A stretch of 64,000 nt of DNA from RYN-230 sp963844695 (GCA_963844695.1 CAWJPL010000027.1:62001-126000), one strand, 5' to 3'. Shown: positions 43,501-52,460, counted from the stretch's first letter. Program-made: numbers and translations. The notes: generated by a model not told the origin, from the letters alone.

Positions 43501-43953
43501 CAGGCCGCCTTCACGTCGCGCAACTACACCATCGCCCCCGCGGGGGCCTGGAGCGAACGGGTCGAGGCCCAGGGCTTCGCGTCTCCTGCCTGGGTGGACG
43601 CCAGCGGGAACTCGGTCGGGACGGCTGCCATGTTCACCGATGACACGAACCGGACCGTCACCATCGCGCTGCCCGAGGCCCAGTTCGGCACCCCGGGGTC
43701 CGGCTGGGCGTTCAGTGTCGTGCTCACCGGGCAGGACGGGTTCAGCCCCGATCAGGCCCGGGCCTTCACGGCGACGCCAGGGGCCGACACCTTCGGGGTG
43801 TGCGCGGTCGGCGGGACGAGCCCCATCTGCGCGGTGGGCCCCACGACCGTGCCCAAGGCCATGGACGTCATCACCCCCGCGGGCGTGTCGCAGGCCACCG
43901 AACTCGACCCCACCGCGGGCCCGGTGGTGATCCAGCCCGTGACCGTGCCCTAG
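40528..43953 (+). CDS. Secreted glucodextranase / GH15 glucoamylase-like enzyme
   Basis: A 1141-residue exported glycosidase. Sec signal peptide: basic MSRSARGRRRSVR, hydrophobic core to about residue 28, Ala-rich cleavage region near SAGAA. Then the glucodextranase N-terminal beta domain (about 60-330), the (alpha/alpha)6 GH15 catalytic domain (about 335-800) with the general-acid region NERWEEQTGYSPS and the general-base motif GLVPEQAWED, a short Ig-like segment (TAPASGATIGSATTTVTG), and a C-terminal glucodextranase-type binding module (VTDPAGDDNGPGTYQYPT). It releases glucose from dextran or starch-like chains outside the cell. The ATG at 40528 gives a proper signal; the much longer open frame upstream is not coding. 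Confidence 0.9.
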   Translation: MSRSARGRRRSVRILAALVTAGAMLPLAAASAGAATTGTSSPGTSAAGRAQAGAGGVAPGAPGSMSYFDLARKDCVGTATGTASKVWYTVAGGVLSDTYEPTIDNTNVSTLQYIVTDGSTFTDLQTRDMSYTVSADPTGMACTVTATDAQHGYRLTTTYITDPGSDTVLMRTRLSAVPGSGTKVAGLHLYARLDAHVNGNGGGGSDNAGANNGVVTTAGGSAIPVVSSTNTVTDATNRTYAVPTYMALADSTRAPQASVGYAGTASDGLTQLDTSHALTPYSSAPDGHIVATQQLAPGPGGTLTLALGFGRTQAGAVSTARGSLATPFALKELKYLAGWAAYDASLNRPPARYPGEPASATARLVEHYYLSANVLKASEDKTFPGAIVASLASPWGQAVPAGTDSGGEPAYFGSYREVFSRDLYEAFTGLLADGDLATARDAVRFLFDRQQLPDGAMPRNSLLNGKAAPDTGGLQLDEVAYPILMDYQAGLSGDATLWADHVRPAADFLVAHGPSDGNERWEEQTGYSPSTIAAEIAGLTAASAIAADHGDQARARLYQATADYFQRSIKSWDVTTTGPDAARYFIRLSKTGDPNAAITYSLGNGGPTVDQRSVIDGGFQELVRLGELPVSDPDVQASLGVLDKQISVATPSGTGYYRYGTSAADGSADGYGDCYQPSQTSCTTTGAPWPPTDTGTGHLWPVLSGERAESDIAAGQSSGAASLLNAMINFSSGVGLVPEQAWEDPDLPASPYGSDPATASIGFTDGKAAGSASPLTWAQAQELRLILGLGTGHTVETPAVTTARYITHGAPGALTVTLTAPASGATIGSATTTVTGTTSPGASVDIGSADTTTGAAASVTSTVAASDGSFSASVPVGFGDNVITATSTSPDGRSTGYAQVPVVGNVTGGTTVLNVTDPAGDDNGPGTYQYPTASDFHAGAFDLTDFQVISDGTTAYLRATLANLDPTFGSDFGAQLLDVYVHTPGASATSTQAAFTSRNYTIAPAGAWSERVEAQGFASPAWVDASGNSVGTAAMFTDDTNRTVTIALPEAQFGTPGSGWAFSVVLTGQDGFSPDQARAFTATPGADTFGVCAVGGTSPICAVGPTTVPKAMDVITPAGVSQATELDPTAGPVVIQPVTVP

Positions 43954-43965
43954 GCGGCCAGGCCT

Positions 43966-45636
43966 TCACGCCGTACCGTCCGGGGAACCCGTTTTATCGG
44001 GGGACCGGGACGGCGCCGGGTCGCCGTCGCTGGTCCGCTCGCGGGCCACGGCGCGCAGCACGTGCTTCTGGATCTTGCCGGTGGAGGTCTTGGGCAGCGT
44101 CTCGAAGTACACCCGGTCCGGCGCCTTGAAGTGCGCGAGCCGGCCGCGGACGAAATCGGTCAGCTCCCGCTCGGTGACGGCGCCGCCGGACGTGGTCACG
44201 AACGCGACGGGGCGCTCGCCCCAGCGCTCGTCGGGCACGGCCACCACGGCGGCCTCGAGCACCTCCGGGTGGGCCGCGAGGACCTTCTCCACCTCCACCG
44301 AGGCGATGTTCTCGCCACCGCTGATGATCACGTCCTTGCTCCGGTCGGTCAGCTCGATGTAGCCGTCCGGGTGCGTCACGGCCAGGTCGCCGGTGTGGAA
44401 CCAGCCGCCGCGGAACGCCTCCGCGGTGGCCTGCTCGTCGTCGAGGTAGCCGGCCGCCACCGTGTTCGACCGGACCAGGATCTCGCCGACGGTCTTGCCG
44501 TCCGCGGGCACCGGGGCCAGTGACCCGTCGGCCACCCGCACGTCGGCCACGGACACGGTGGGTACCCCCTGGCGGCTGATCCGCTCGGCCAGCACCGCGG
44601 CGGGCAGCTCGGTCCAGCCTTCCTGGTACTCGCAGACCAGCGACGGCCCGTAGGTCTCGGTCAGCCCGTACAGGTGCGTGACCTGGACGCCCATCTGCTG
44701 GACCGCCGCGATGGTCTCCTTGGTCGGCGGGGCGCCCCCCACCGCGGCCCGGACCGGCCGGGCCGCCACGAAGCCGCGCCGGCTGCCCGCCCGGGCCAGC
44801 TCGCTGAGCACCACCGGTGCTCCGCACAGGTGCGTGACCGGGTACCGCGCAGTCAGGTCCAGCGCCCGGTCAGCGTCGAAGGACGGCAGGCACACGTGGG
44901 TGCCCCCGACCGTGGTGACGCCCCAGGTCAGCGACCAGCCGTTGCAGTGGAACATGGGCAGGGTCCACAGATGCCAGCTGGACGCGGACAGGCCGAACTC
45001 CAGGGCGACACTGACCGCGTTGAGGTAAGCCCCGCGGTGGGTGTAGACCACGCCCTTGGGCCGGCCAGTCGTCCCGCTGGTGTAGTTCACCGCGATCATG
45101 GCGTCTTCGTCGCCGGGTGACTCCATCCCGCGGGAGTCCGCGTGGGCCAGCCACTCCTCATACGACATGGCGCCGGGCAGCGCCGCGTCCTGGCCTGCGG
45201 GCCGGGCCGGGTCTTCGCCCCCGGGCAGCAGCACCACCGTCTCGACCGGCAGCTCGCCGGCGGACGACACGGCCAGCGCCGGCAGCAAGGCGGGGGAGAC
45301 CAGCAGGACCCGGGCGCGGGAGTGGGCCAGGATGTCCCGGTACTCCGGGGCGGCCAGCCGTGAGTTCAGCGCGACGAGCGCGGCGCCGGACCCGGGCACG
45401 CCGTAGTGCGCGGCCAGCAGCCACCGGCTGTTCAGGTCGAGCATGGCCACCCGGTCGCCCGGGCGGATGCCGCCGGCCCGCAGCGCCCCCGCCATCGCGT
45501 CACCGTCCCGGCCCAGCGTCTCGTAGCTGACCTCGGTGCCGTCCCCGTCCACGACGGCGATCTTGCCGGGGAAGGCCCGGCGGGCCCGGGCCAGGAAGGT
45601 TAGCGGGGACAGCGGGACATGATTGGCCAGCGACAT
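43966..45636 (-). CDS. AMP-dependent fatty acyl-CoA synthetase
   Basis: A 556-residue ANL ligase of the medium/long-chain type. Seen: VNYTSGTTGRPKGVVYTHRG (P-loop), HLYGLTETYGP, GWFHTGDLAVTHPDGYIELTDRSKDVIISGGENI and the catalytic Lys in LPKTSTGKIQKHVLR. ATG 45636 starts MSLANHVPLSPLTFL, typical for the subgroup. Stands alone; converges on the glucodextranase gene with 12 bases between stops. Uncertain between fatty and aromatic acids as substrate. Confidence 0.9.
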   Translation of the reverse strand: MSLANHVPLSPLTFLARARRAFPGKIAVVDGDGTEVSYETLGRDGDAMAGALRAGGIRPGDRVAMLDLNSRWLLAAHYGVPGSGAALVALNSRLAAPEYRDILAHSRARVLLVSPALLPALAVSSAGELPVETVVLLPGGEDPARPAGQDAALPGAMSYEEWLAHADSRGMESPGDEDAMIAVNYTSGTTGRPKGVVYTHRGAYLNAVSVALEFGLSASSWHLWTLPMFHCNGWSLTWGVTTVGGTHVCLPSFDADRALDLTARYPVTHLCGAPVVLSELARAGSRRGFVAARPVRAAVGGAPPTKETIAAVQQMGVQVTHLYGLTETYGPSLVCEYQEGWTELPAAVLAERISRQGVPTVSVADVRVADGSLAPVPADGKTVGEILVRSNTVAAGYLDDEQATAEAFRGGWFHTGDLAVTHPDGYIELTDRSKDVIISGGENIASVEVEKVLAAHPEVLEAAVVAVPDERWGERPVAFVTTSGGAVTERELTDFVRGRLAHFKAPDRVYFETLPKTSTGKIQKHVLRAVARERTSDGDPAPSRSPDKTGSPDGTA

Positions 45637-45832
45637 CTCCGGTTGCCTCCGTTCTGCTCCGGACGGCGCTCTCTGAGCTCCCCCGAGCTTAGGGTGCGGG
45701 CTGGAAGATTTCGATGGGGCTGCAGGCCGGGATCGTCCGAGGAAGCTGGGATCGTGCCGTCGCTGATGGTGGGAGCATGACCCTGGATGAGGAACGCAGG
45801 GCCAATGCCAGCGGTCGAAGCGGGAGCATGAC

Positions 45833-46438
45833 GTGGCTGATACACCGGAATCGACGTCCGCGGCCGGTGCACGCGAGTTCGCCGGGCAGCTCCGGGGGCC
45901 GGGGCAGGCGGACCACGGGATCGTCGAGATCTTTACCGATGGCGCCTGCTCGCCCAATCCGGGCCCCGGCGGATGGGGAGCTGTTCTGCTGTATGGCCGC
46001 CACCGGCGGGAGATCTACGGCGGGGCGCCCGCTACCACGAACAACCGGATGGAGATCATGGCCGCCATCCGCGGGCTGGAGAGCCTGACCCGGCCCTGTG
46101 CTGTTCATGTGCACACCGACAGCGAGTACCTGCGCAAGGGCGTCACGCAGTGGCTGGCCGTCTGGAAACGTAACGGCTGGAACACACGGGACAAGAAGCC
46201 GGTCAAGAACGCCGACCTATGGCAGCGGCTCGACGCGGTGTCCCGCGGCCACCAGGTGCAGTGGTTCTGGGTCAAGGGCCACGCCGGGCATCCAGGGAAC
46301 GAGCGCGCCGACGAGCTTGCTGGCCAGGGCGCCGCAGACGCCAGGCAAGCCATGGACGCCAGGCAAGATGTTCAGGTCATCGCCCTGGCGCCGGGAGGCC
46401 ATACCCCAGCGCCCGGCACCGCCGTGCCCCGGGCGTAG
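45833..46438 (+). CDS. rnhA: Ribonuclease HI
   Basis: A 201-residue RNase HI that cleaves the RNA strand of RNA-DNA hybrids. All four acidic catalytic residues are present: Asp in IFTDGACSPNPGPGGWG, Glu in NNRMEIMAAI, Asp in VHTDSEYLRKG and Asp in GNERADELA, together with the WVKGHAGHPGN His loop and the basic handle WKRNGWNTRDKKPVKN. A 30-residue N-terminal and a 30-residue C-terminal extension flank the domain. GTG 45833 gives MADTPEST; GGGAGC precedes it. Confidence 0.93.
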   Translation: MADTPESTSAAGAREFAGQLRGPGQADHGIVEIFTDGACSPNPGPGGWGAVLLYGRHRREIYGGAPATTNNRMEIMAAIRGLESLTRPCAVHVHTDSEYLRKGVTQWLAVWKRNGWNTRDKKPVKNADLWQRLDAVSRGHQVQWFWVKGHAGHPGNERADELAGQGAADARQAMDARQDVQVIALAPGGHTPAPGTAVPRA

Positions 46439-46455
46439 ACCGCCCGGACTACCCG

Positions 46456-46471
46456 GCCGGTGACTACCGGC
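46456..46471. terminator. Hairpin between convergent genes
   Basis: GCCGGT, four-base loop GACT, ACCGGC, overlapping the last codons of the gene at 46464. Weak candidate terminator for both strands. Confidence 0.35.
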
Positions 46472-46985
46472 TGTCCCGCTTGGCCTGCCGGCGGGCTCCC
46501 GTGGCCAGGGTGCTGGCCCTCCGCTTCTCGCTGGCCGGCGAGCGCAGGGCACGGTCCCCGGTGCGCTGGCCGGTGACGGCGGGGCCCTTCCGGCTCGTGG
46601 CCGGGCCCGCTCCCGGTGCCCCGGGGCCCCGGCCTTGCTTCGCGGCCCGGGCTGCCGCGAGCCGCTCGGTGCGCAGCTCCGTCGCGGCCTGCCGGGCCAG
46701 GGTCGCCACCCGGCGGCTCACCCGGGACAAGGCCTCTTCGAACGCCTCGGCCTTCATGGCGGCTTGCTTGTTCTCCGGCCTCGCCCGGCCGCGGCCGCCG
46801 TGCTCAGGCACGGCGGCACTGGCGGCCCGGCGGTACTGGCCGACGTACTTATTGCGCGTCCGCCTGATCCGGGCTTCTAGTTCGATGGCCGCGTCCTCGT
46901 CAAGCGCGGCGAGCCCAGTCCGCTCCGTCTCGGCGACGAGCAGCCGCTCGGCGTCGTTCAGGACCGCAAGCAACGATGCGTTCAT
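46464..46985 (-). CDS. Basic hypothetical protein
   Basis: A 173-residue, very Arg/Ala-rich protein. Residues 1-100 look like two long helices (AERLLVAETERTGLAALDEDAAIELEARIRRTRNKYVGQYRR and KAEAFEEALSRVSRRVATLARQAATELR, by positions 12-53 and 77-105), possibly a coiled coil; the last 60 residues are low-complexity and basic. No enzyme motif. Similar Arg-rich hypothetical proteins are widespread in actinomycetes; nucleic-acid binding is possible but unproven. Confidence 0.7.
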   Translation of the reverse strand: MNASLLAVLNDAERLLVAETERTGLAALDEDAAIELEARIRRTRNKYVGQYRRAASAAVPEHGGRGRARPENKQAAMKAEAFEEALSRVSRRVATLARQAATELRTERLAAARAAKQGRGPGAPGAGPATSRKGPAVTGQRTGDRALRSPASEKRRASTLATGARRQAKRDSR

Positions 46986-47070
46986 CCGTCTTCCCCGATT
47001 CCGCCGAAGCTTCCGACGTGATCAGGTCTTCCCGAACGGACGCACCATCGAACGTGCTGACCGGGCCGGG

Positions 47071-47703
47071 TCAGTCAAACGTCGGCTTGCGGTCCCTGGT
47101 CCGCTTGAGCTCGAAGAAGCCGTCTGTCTCGGTCACGAGTGCGATGCCGTCCCACAGTCGGCCTGCCGCCTCACCCCGAGGGATCGGCGTGACCACCGGG
47201 CCGAAGATGGCCTGGCCGCGGATGCGGATGACGGGCGTGCCCACGTCCGTCCCGACGACGTCGAAGGCCTCGTCGTGAGACCTCTTGATCTCGTCGTCGA
47301 ACTCGGTGCTGTCCGCGGCGGCGGCCAGGGAGGCTGGGAGGGCGACCTCGGCCAGCGCCTCCGGGATCACCTCAGGGTCGTCTCTGCGGCCCTGGTTGTG
47401 GAACCTGGTGCCGATGGCCGTGTAGAGCGGGCCCAGAACGCCAGGGCCGGCCTCCTGGGCAGCGGCGGCGACCACGCGGATCGGGCCCCACGCCTTGCCC
47501 ATCCGCTCCAGATACTCCGGAGTCAGGCCTTTGCCGTCGTGCTGGATCAGGTTCAGGTACGCCAGCGACATGATCCGCCAGTCGACCCGCACCGGCCGCA
47601 CCTTCTCCACCTCCAGCATCCAGCGCGAGGTGATCCAGGCCCAGGGGCACAGCGGATCGAACCAGAACTGCATGTCTTCATGGGTTTCCGGCTGTGACGT
47701 CAC
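47071..47703 (-). CDS. DsbA-family protein, mycothiol-dependent nitroreductase (Rv2466c) homologue with CPWA site
   Basis: A 210-residue thioredoxin-fold protein matching in layout the mycothiol-dependent nitroreductase Rv2466c of Mycobacterium: FWFDPLCPWAWITSRWMLEV, WRIMSLAYLNL, MGKAWGPIRVVAAAA, GTRFHNQGRRDD, VGTDVGTPVIRIRGQAIFGPVVTPIPRGEAAGRLWDG and a C-terminal FFELKRTRDRKP. The redox motif reads CPWA, so only the first Cys of the CxxC pair is present, which would favour a monothiol mechanism. GTG 47703 chosen; ATG 47673 possible. It uses or protects against electrophiles with mycothiol (inference). Confidence 0.85.
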   Translation of the reverse strand: MTSQPETHEDMQFWFDPLCPWAWITSRWMLEVEKVRPVRVDWRIMSLAYLNLIQHDGKGLTPEYLERMGKAWGPIRVVAAAAQEAGPGVLGPLYTAIGTRFHNQGRRDDPEVIPEALAEVALPASLAAAADSTEFDDEIKRSHDEAFDVVGTDVGTPVIRIRGQAIFGPVVTPIPRGEAAGRLWDGIALVTETDGFFELKRTRDRKPTFD

Positions 47704-47817
47704 GCTGGCTGAAAACCGGCCGTGACGCGCGCGTATTCCGGCGAACCCACCGGACGCGCGGGCCGCCGCCTCACCGGAGCCAGACCCCATGTTCGGGTGG
47801 TGCCACAATGGGGGATC

Positions 47818-48724
47818 GTGGACACCGCACAGTTCGAGAAGATCAGCACTGGCCAGGGTTTCTTCGCCGCTCTCGACCAGAGTGGTGGCAGCACGCCCAA
47901 GGCGCTCGCGGAGTACGGGATCGACCAGGACCGCTACAGCTCGGACGCGGAAATGTTCGACCTGGTCCACGCCATGCGCACCCGCATAGTGACCAGCCCG
48001 GCCTTCGACGGCTCGCGCATCCTCGCCGCGATCTTGTTCGAGCAGACCATGGAACGAGACGTGCACGGCGTGCCGACCGCTCAGTACCTCTGGGCGGACA
48101 AGAAGCGTCGTGCCGTTCCTGAAGGTCGATCTGGGCCTGGCTCCGGAGCAGGACGGCGTGCAGCTCATGAAGCCGATCACCACACTCGACGACCTTCTTG
48201 AGCGCGCGAACCGGCACCACATCTTCGGCACCAAGATGCGCTCGGTGATCAAGGACGCCAGCGAGGCGGGGATCTCGGCCATCGTCGAGCAGCAGTTCGG
48301 CTACGCCAGCCGGATCCGGGCCGCGGGCCTCGTCCCCATCCTCGAGCCCGAGGTCAGCATCTCCAGCCCGCACAAGCAGCAGGCCGAAAACCTGCTCCGG
48401 GACGCCCTGCACAAGCACGTCGAGGCGCTGCCCCAGGACGCGATCGTGATGCTCAAGCTGACCATCCCGACCCAGCCGGGCCTCTACGGCGAACTGGCTG
48501 CCGACCCGCGTGTCCTCCCGGTCCTGGCCCTGTCCGGCGGCTACAGCCGCGACGAAGCCTGTGCCCTGCTCCGGCGGGATACCACCCTCATCGCCAGCTT
48601 CTCCCGCGCCCTGCTGGAAGGGCTCACCGAGAGCCAGACCGACGAGCAGTTCAACGCGCAGCTAGAGTCCTCGATCGCCCAGATCTACCAGGCGTCGGTG
48701 GACAAGCAGGCCCCCGGCTCCTGA
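47818..48724 (+). CDS. Class I fructose-bisphosphate aldolase, frameshifted near 48105
   Basis: Bacterial class I (Schiff-base) aldolase of about 301 residues, interconverting fructose 1,6-bisphosphate with triose phosphates. First part: TGQGFFAALDQSGGSTPKAL and ILFEQTMERDVHGVPTAQYLWADKK. Second part in the next frame: VPFLKVDLGLAPEQDGVQLMKPI, PILEPEVSISSPHK, MLKLTIPTQPGLYGEL (Schiff-base Lys region), LALSGGYSRDEA and FSRALLEGL. The break in aagaagcgtcgtgcc is healed by one base. GTG 47818 begins VDTAQFEKI. Stands alone; ends before a strong hairpin. Confidence 0.88.
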
Positions 48725-48745
48725 GGTCCGCGGCCTACTTTGGTG

Positions 48746-48762
48746 GGCGGGCCGAGCCCGCC
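48746..48762. terminator. Strong hairpin between convergent genes
   Basis: GGCGGGC, three-base loop, GCCCGCC, 22 bases after the aldolase stop and 32 bases after the convergent YegP-like gene. No U tract, as is common in actinomycetes. Probable bidirectional terminator. Confidence 0.6.
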
Positions 48763-48793
48763 GGGTGGGCGTGGCGAGCTCCCTGACGTCGGG

Positions 48794-48976
48794 CTAGTCG
48801 GTCTGGTCGTCTACTTCCGCGCTGGGGGCGTTCTCCTTCACGGAGTTGATCCCGTTCATCGCGGACTGTTTGCTCTCGTACGTTTCGCTGGTCGCGATGA
48901 CCTGTCCATTGCCAGCCAGAAGGTTGAAATGGAACTTGCCGCTGGAGCCCTTCTTGAGCACAAACTTGCCAGCCAT
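48794..48976 (-). CDS. YegP/DUF1508 family protein
   Basis: A 60-residue protein with the DUF1508 core: AGKFVLKKGSSGKFHFNLLAGNGQVIATSETYESKQSAMNGINSVKENA across residues 2-50. It is a small beta-beta-alpha fold found singly or in tandem in many bacteria, function unknown. ATG 48976 follows GGGGGCAAGC. Acidic tail EVDDQTD. Its neighbours give no clue. Confidence 0.85.
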   Translation of the reverse strand: MAGKFVLKKGSSGKFHFNLLAGNGQVIATSETYESKQSAMNGINSVKENAPSAEVDDQTD

Positions 48977-49066
48977 GCTTGCCCCCTTGCTCGCAGGTCC
49001 TGACTTTTCCCTCGGTCTGCCGCGAGATGCCCGCCCCTGCTGCTCCTAAACGCAGGCCCTCGCCGT

Positions 49067-50000
49067 CGCGCGCGAGGTGCCGAGAAGAACGTCCGCCAGG
49101 CCGAGCAGACAGTCAAGCGTGAGAAACGGGAGATGCAGCAGGCCCGGGAGCGGGCGGCCCGGCGCGCCAGCACCGCGGCCCGCAACATCGGGGACGCCGG
49201 TCTTCCGAAGATCGTGGCCGGGGCCATGAAGCGCAGCGCCCAGGAAACGGCCGGCAAGTCCAATGCGACGCACGGCGCCCGGGTCGCGGCAGCCAAGGCC
49301 CGGCTGGACGCGGCCGGCCGGGCCCTGCGTGACGAGCAGAAGATCGCACTGGAACTTCCCGGGACCAAGGTCCCGCCCGGCCGCACGCTCTTCGACGGCG
49401 AAGGGCTTCAGGTCCGGTACGGCCAGCGGGCCGTGTTCGCCGGGGCGGGGTCCAGCTGACGATTCGCGGACCCGAGCGGATCGCGCTGACCGGCGCCACG
49501 GCGCCGGCAAGTCCACCCTCCTGAGGATCCTCAACGGGGAGGTCGAACCGGAAGGCGGCGTGATCAGGCGCGCTGAGGGGCGTGTCGCGTACCTGTCCCA
49601 ACGGCTGGACCTGCTGGACGCCGGGCGCACCGTGGCTGAGAACCTCACCGCGTTCGCCTCCGCGATGCCCGAGGCACAGCGGATGAACCTGCTCGCGTGC
49701 TTCCTGTTCCGGGGCTCGCGTATCCATCTCCCGGTCGGGGTCCTCTCCGGCGGTGAGCGGCTGCGCGCCACGCTGGCCTGCGTCCTGTTCGCCGAGCCGG
49801 CCCCGCAGCTGCTTCTGCTGGACGAGCCGACCAACAATCTCGACCTCGTCAGCGTTGGCCAGCTGGAGACCGCGCTCAACGCCTACGAAGGCGCGTTCGT
49901 GGTGCTCAGCCACGACGAGCGCTTCCTGGCCGAGATCAAGGTGGGACGCTGGCTGGGGCTGGACGAAGGCCGGCTTCGCGAGTCGGGGCCCACCCCGTGA
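49067..50000 (+). pseudogene. Decayed ABC-F ATPase (C-terminal half)
   Basis: Remnant of an ABC-F family ATPase (ribosome-protection or translation factor type). The inter-domain linker is clear (AEKNVRQAEQTVKREKREM...DAGLPKIVAGAMKRSAQ...AGKSNATHG), followed by the second ATPase domain: VQLTIRGPERIALTG, GAGKSTLLRILNGEVEPEGG, VLSGGERLRATLACVL, LLLLDEPTNNLDLVSVGQL and VLSHDERFL. The first ATPase domain is absent upstream, where the YegP gene lies. At least two frame breaks occur (about 49445 and 49495), with residues missing in Walker A (TGRNGAGKS expected). Unlike the single-base breaks elsewhere, this looks like real decay. Confidence 0.8.
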
Positions 50001-50055
50001 TCGCTACCGGCCGCGCCGCCGGGATGGTGTGGCCCAGCCAGCGGGGGCCTTGTCT

Positions 50056-51587
50056 CTAGGTCAGGCCCAGGCTCTCGTTGATCTGCCTGATGGTGTGCTC
50101 CGCCCCATGCTCATGGAAGGACTCCAGCGCCAGCAGGTAGGCGCTGGCGAACGCGGACTGCCCGGCGATGTCACCGAACAGCTGCTCGTTGCGCACGAAC
50201 GCCAGCGGGTCCTCGGTCTGCCGCCGCGCACTGGCCATCCGCTCGTCCCGCAACCCGTCCACCACGTCGATCGGCTGGCCAGACTCGTCCGTTCCCTCCG
50301 CATAGCGGGCCCAGCTGGCCACGACCGCGGCCGACCGGGTGACTTCGCCCCCGCTGGTCAGGTTCTGCTGGATCACCGGCACCAGCCACTGGGGAATCCG
50401 GTCCGAGCCGAACGCGGCCAGGCGGGCGAGCGTGTCGCGGATGGCCGGATTGGCGAAACGCTGCAGCAGCGTGTGGATGTACTCGTCGAGGTCGGTGCCG
50501 GGGATGCCGGGCAGCGTCGGCCGGCCCTCCTGCTGCATGTAGCCGCGCAGGAACTCGACGAAGACCGGGTCGGCCGCTACCTCGTGCGCGTACCGGTAGC
50601 CCGCCAGGTACCCGGCGTAGGCCATCGCCTGGTGGCTGGCGTTCAGCAGGCGTAGCTTCATCAGCTCATAGGGCACGACGTCGTGGACCAGGTGCACGCC
50701 GGCCCGCTCCCAGGGTGGCCGCCGGCCGGGAACACGTCCTGCAGTACCCACTGGGTGAAGGGCTCGCAGACGACCGGCACGCCGTCGCGGATCCCGAACG
50801 TCTCGCGCAACTGCCCGATGTCCTGCTCAGTCGTCACGGGCGTGATCCGGTCGACCATCGAGTTGGGGAACGCCACCTCGGTGCGCACCCAGGCGCCCAG
50901 ATCCGGGTCCTTGAGGTCGGCGAAGGCTGAGAACGTCGCGCGGGCCATGTCTCCGTTGCCCGGGACGTTGTCGCACGACATCACCGTGAACGGCGGCACG
51001 CCAAGGTCGCGGCGGCGGCGCAGGGCCTCGACGACGAAGCCGAACACGGTGCCCGGCGCGGAGCCCGCGGCCAGGTCCGCCGCCACCGCCGGGTCGTCCG
51101 CATCGAACTCGCCCGTGGCCTGGTTGAAGTTGTAGCCGCCCTCGGTGATGGTCAGCGAGACGATCTTCGTCTGCGGGCTGGCCAGCACGTCCAGCACTGT
51201 GGCTGGCTCCTCCGGGGCGAACAGGTACCGGACTATGGACCCGATCACCCGCGGCTCGAGGGCGCCGTCCGGTTTCTTCACCACCAGCGTGTAGAGCTCG
51301 TCCTGGGCGGCGAGCGCCTGCCCCTTGGGCCGGTCGCCCGGCATGAGGTCCACGCCGCAGATTCCCCAGCCGAGCGCGTCGTCCCGGGTATCCGGCTGGC
51401 TGAGCAGATGGTCGAGGTACATCGCCTGGTGCGCGCGGTGGAACCCGCCGACGCCGATATGGACGATGCCGACCTGGATCTGGTCACGGTCGTACTCGGG
51501 CGCCCGCACCCGCCCGCCCACTGCCTGACGGCCTTCCGGGGTCAACAGGTCCAGTTCGTCGTCCGGCGAGAAACGCGTCTGCGTCAT
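50056..51587 (-). CDS. Mannitol dehydrogenase family oxidoreductase, frameshifted near 50722
   Basis: Long-chain polyol dehydrogenase of about 510 residues (mannitol 2-dehydrogenase or fructuronate reductase type). First part: QVGIVHIGVGGFHRAHQAMYLDHLL (NAD-binding), FTVMSCDNVPGNGDMAR, VAFPNSMVDRITPVT, PVVCEPFTQWVLQD. Second part: WERAGVHLVHDVVPYELMKLRLLNASHQAMAY, with the catalytic Lys in KLRLLNASH. The break lies in gccggcggccaccctgg and one added base restores it. ATG 51587 follows AAGGGA at a normal distance; ATG 51593 is also possible. Single gene. Confidence 0.87.
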
Positions 51588-51704
51588 GGTCATCCCTTGA
51601 GTCCTGGCCTCGGCGATATGTATCAGTTGTATCTCAGCGGCTGGACCCGGCTCTGTACCGGTGAATGAGCACCGGATTGTCGGGTCCCGTCGGGGGTGAG
51701 ACCA

Positions 51705-51962
51705 GTGCTGACGCTTATTTCCTGCCCGGAATGCGATGTGCCTGCGGAGGTCACGGATCGCTTTTCGCTGCCGAGTACGGAGGGTCCGGTTGATCATGTG
51801 GCGCTGGCCTGCGCCGCCGGTCACCACTTCCGGATGCCGTCGGACATGCTGGCCGCGGGGGCGCAGGAACAACTGCCGGCACCCAGGCGGCGACCGGGTC
51901 CTTATCCGCGTGTCGCGGGCGTCTGCCCGCGCTACGACCTCGGGTCCCGGCGGAGCGGATGA
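51705..51962 (+). CDS. Small zinc-ribbon-like hypothetical protein
   Basis: About 85 residues. ISCPECDVPAEVTDRF and LACAAGHHFRMP form a likely Cys4/Cys3His zinc ribbon; the rest is basic and Pro-rich. GTG 51705 (or 51696) starts; the frame overlaps the convergent VOC gene by 30 bases at its end, so the true C-terminus may be shorter. Function unknown. Similar short zinc-ribbon proteins are frequent in actinomycetes. Confidence 0.55.
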   Translation: MLTLISCPECDVPAEVTDRFSLPSTEGPVDHVALACAAGHHFRMPSDMLAAGAQEQLPAPRRRPGPYPRVAGVCPRYDLGSRRSG

Positions 51963-52321
51963 TCGGCTGGTACCTCGACCAGGACGATCTGGACGCCGTC
52001 GGGGTCCTCGACCCACATCTCAGCCAGTCCCCAGGGCTCGGTGACCGGCTCCCGCAGAATGCGGGCGCCGGCCGCGGCCAGGCGCTGATGTTCGGCGTTG
52101 ATATCCCGCACCTGGAGCCAGAGCCGCACGGAGTCACCGGCGGCGCCGGCCGAGTGCCCGGAAACTTCCAGGAACCCCGGTCCGAGAAAGAAGACCACCC
52201 CGGGATCGTCCGGCGAGCCGAACTCCCGGTAGACCGCCAAGCCCAGCACATCCCGGTAGAAACGCTGGCTGCGGCCCAGGTCAGCAGGCCGCAGCAGGAT
52301 CCGGCTGCTCAGTACCTCCAC
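51932..52321 (-). CDS. VOC-family (glyoxalase-like) protein
   Basis: A 129-residue glyoxalase/bleomycin-resistance fold protein: SSRILLRPADLGRSQRFYRDVLGLAVYREF, VRLWLQVRDINAEHQRLAAAGA and EMWVEDPDGVQIVLVEVPADHPLRR. The metal-ligand positions at the N-terminal strand carry Arg rather than His, so it may bind a ligand rather than a metal. GTG 52321 is preceded by GGAGGT. Function unassigned. Confidence 0.82.
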   Translation of the reverse strand: MEVLSSRILLRPADLGRSQRFYRDVLGLAVYREFGSPDDPGVVFFLGPGFLEVSGHSAGAAGDSVRLWLQVRDINAEHQRLAAAGARILREPVTEPWGLAEMWVEDPDGVQIVLVEVPADHPLRRDPRS

Positions 52322-52460
52322 GCCACACCTCCACGCCACCATCCTGGCAGCCACCGCTCTGGTGAGCCGAACCGCGCTGGTGTCGAGCCCTGGGGCCCGG
52401 CTCCGACTGTTCAGTGAGCGGGCCTTCCCGGGCCCCGGCCCACGAACAGGAGCTACCACC

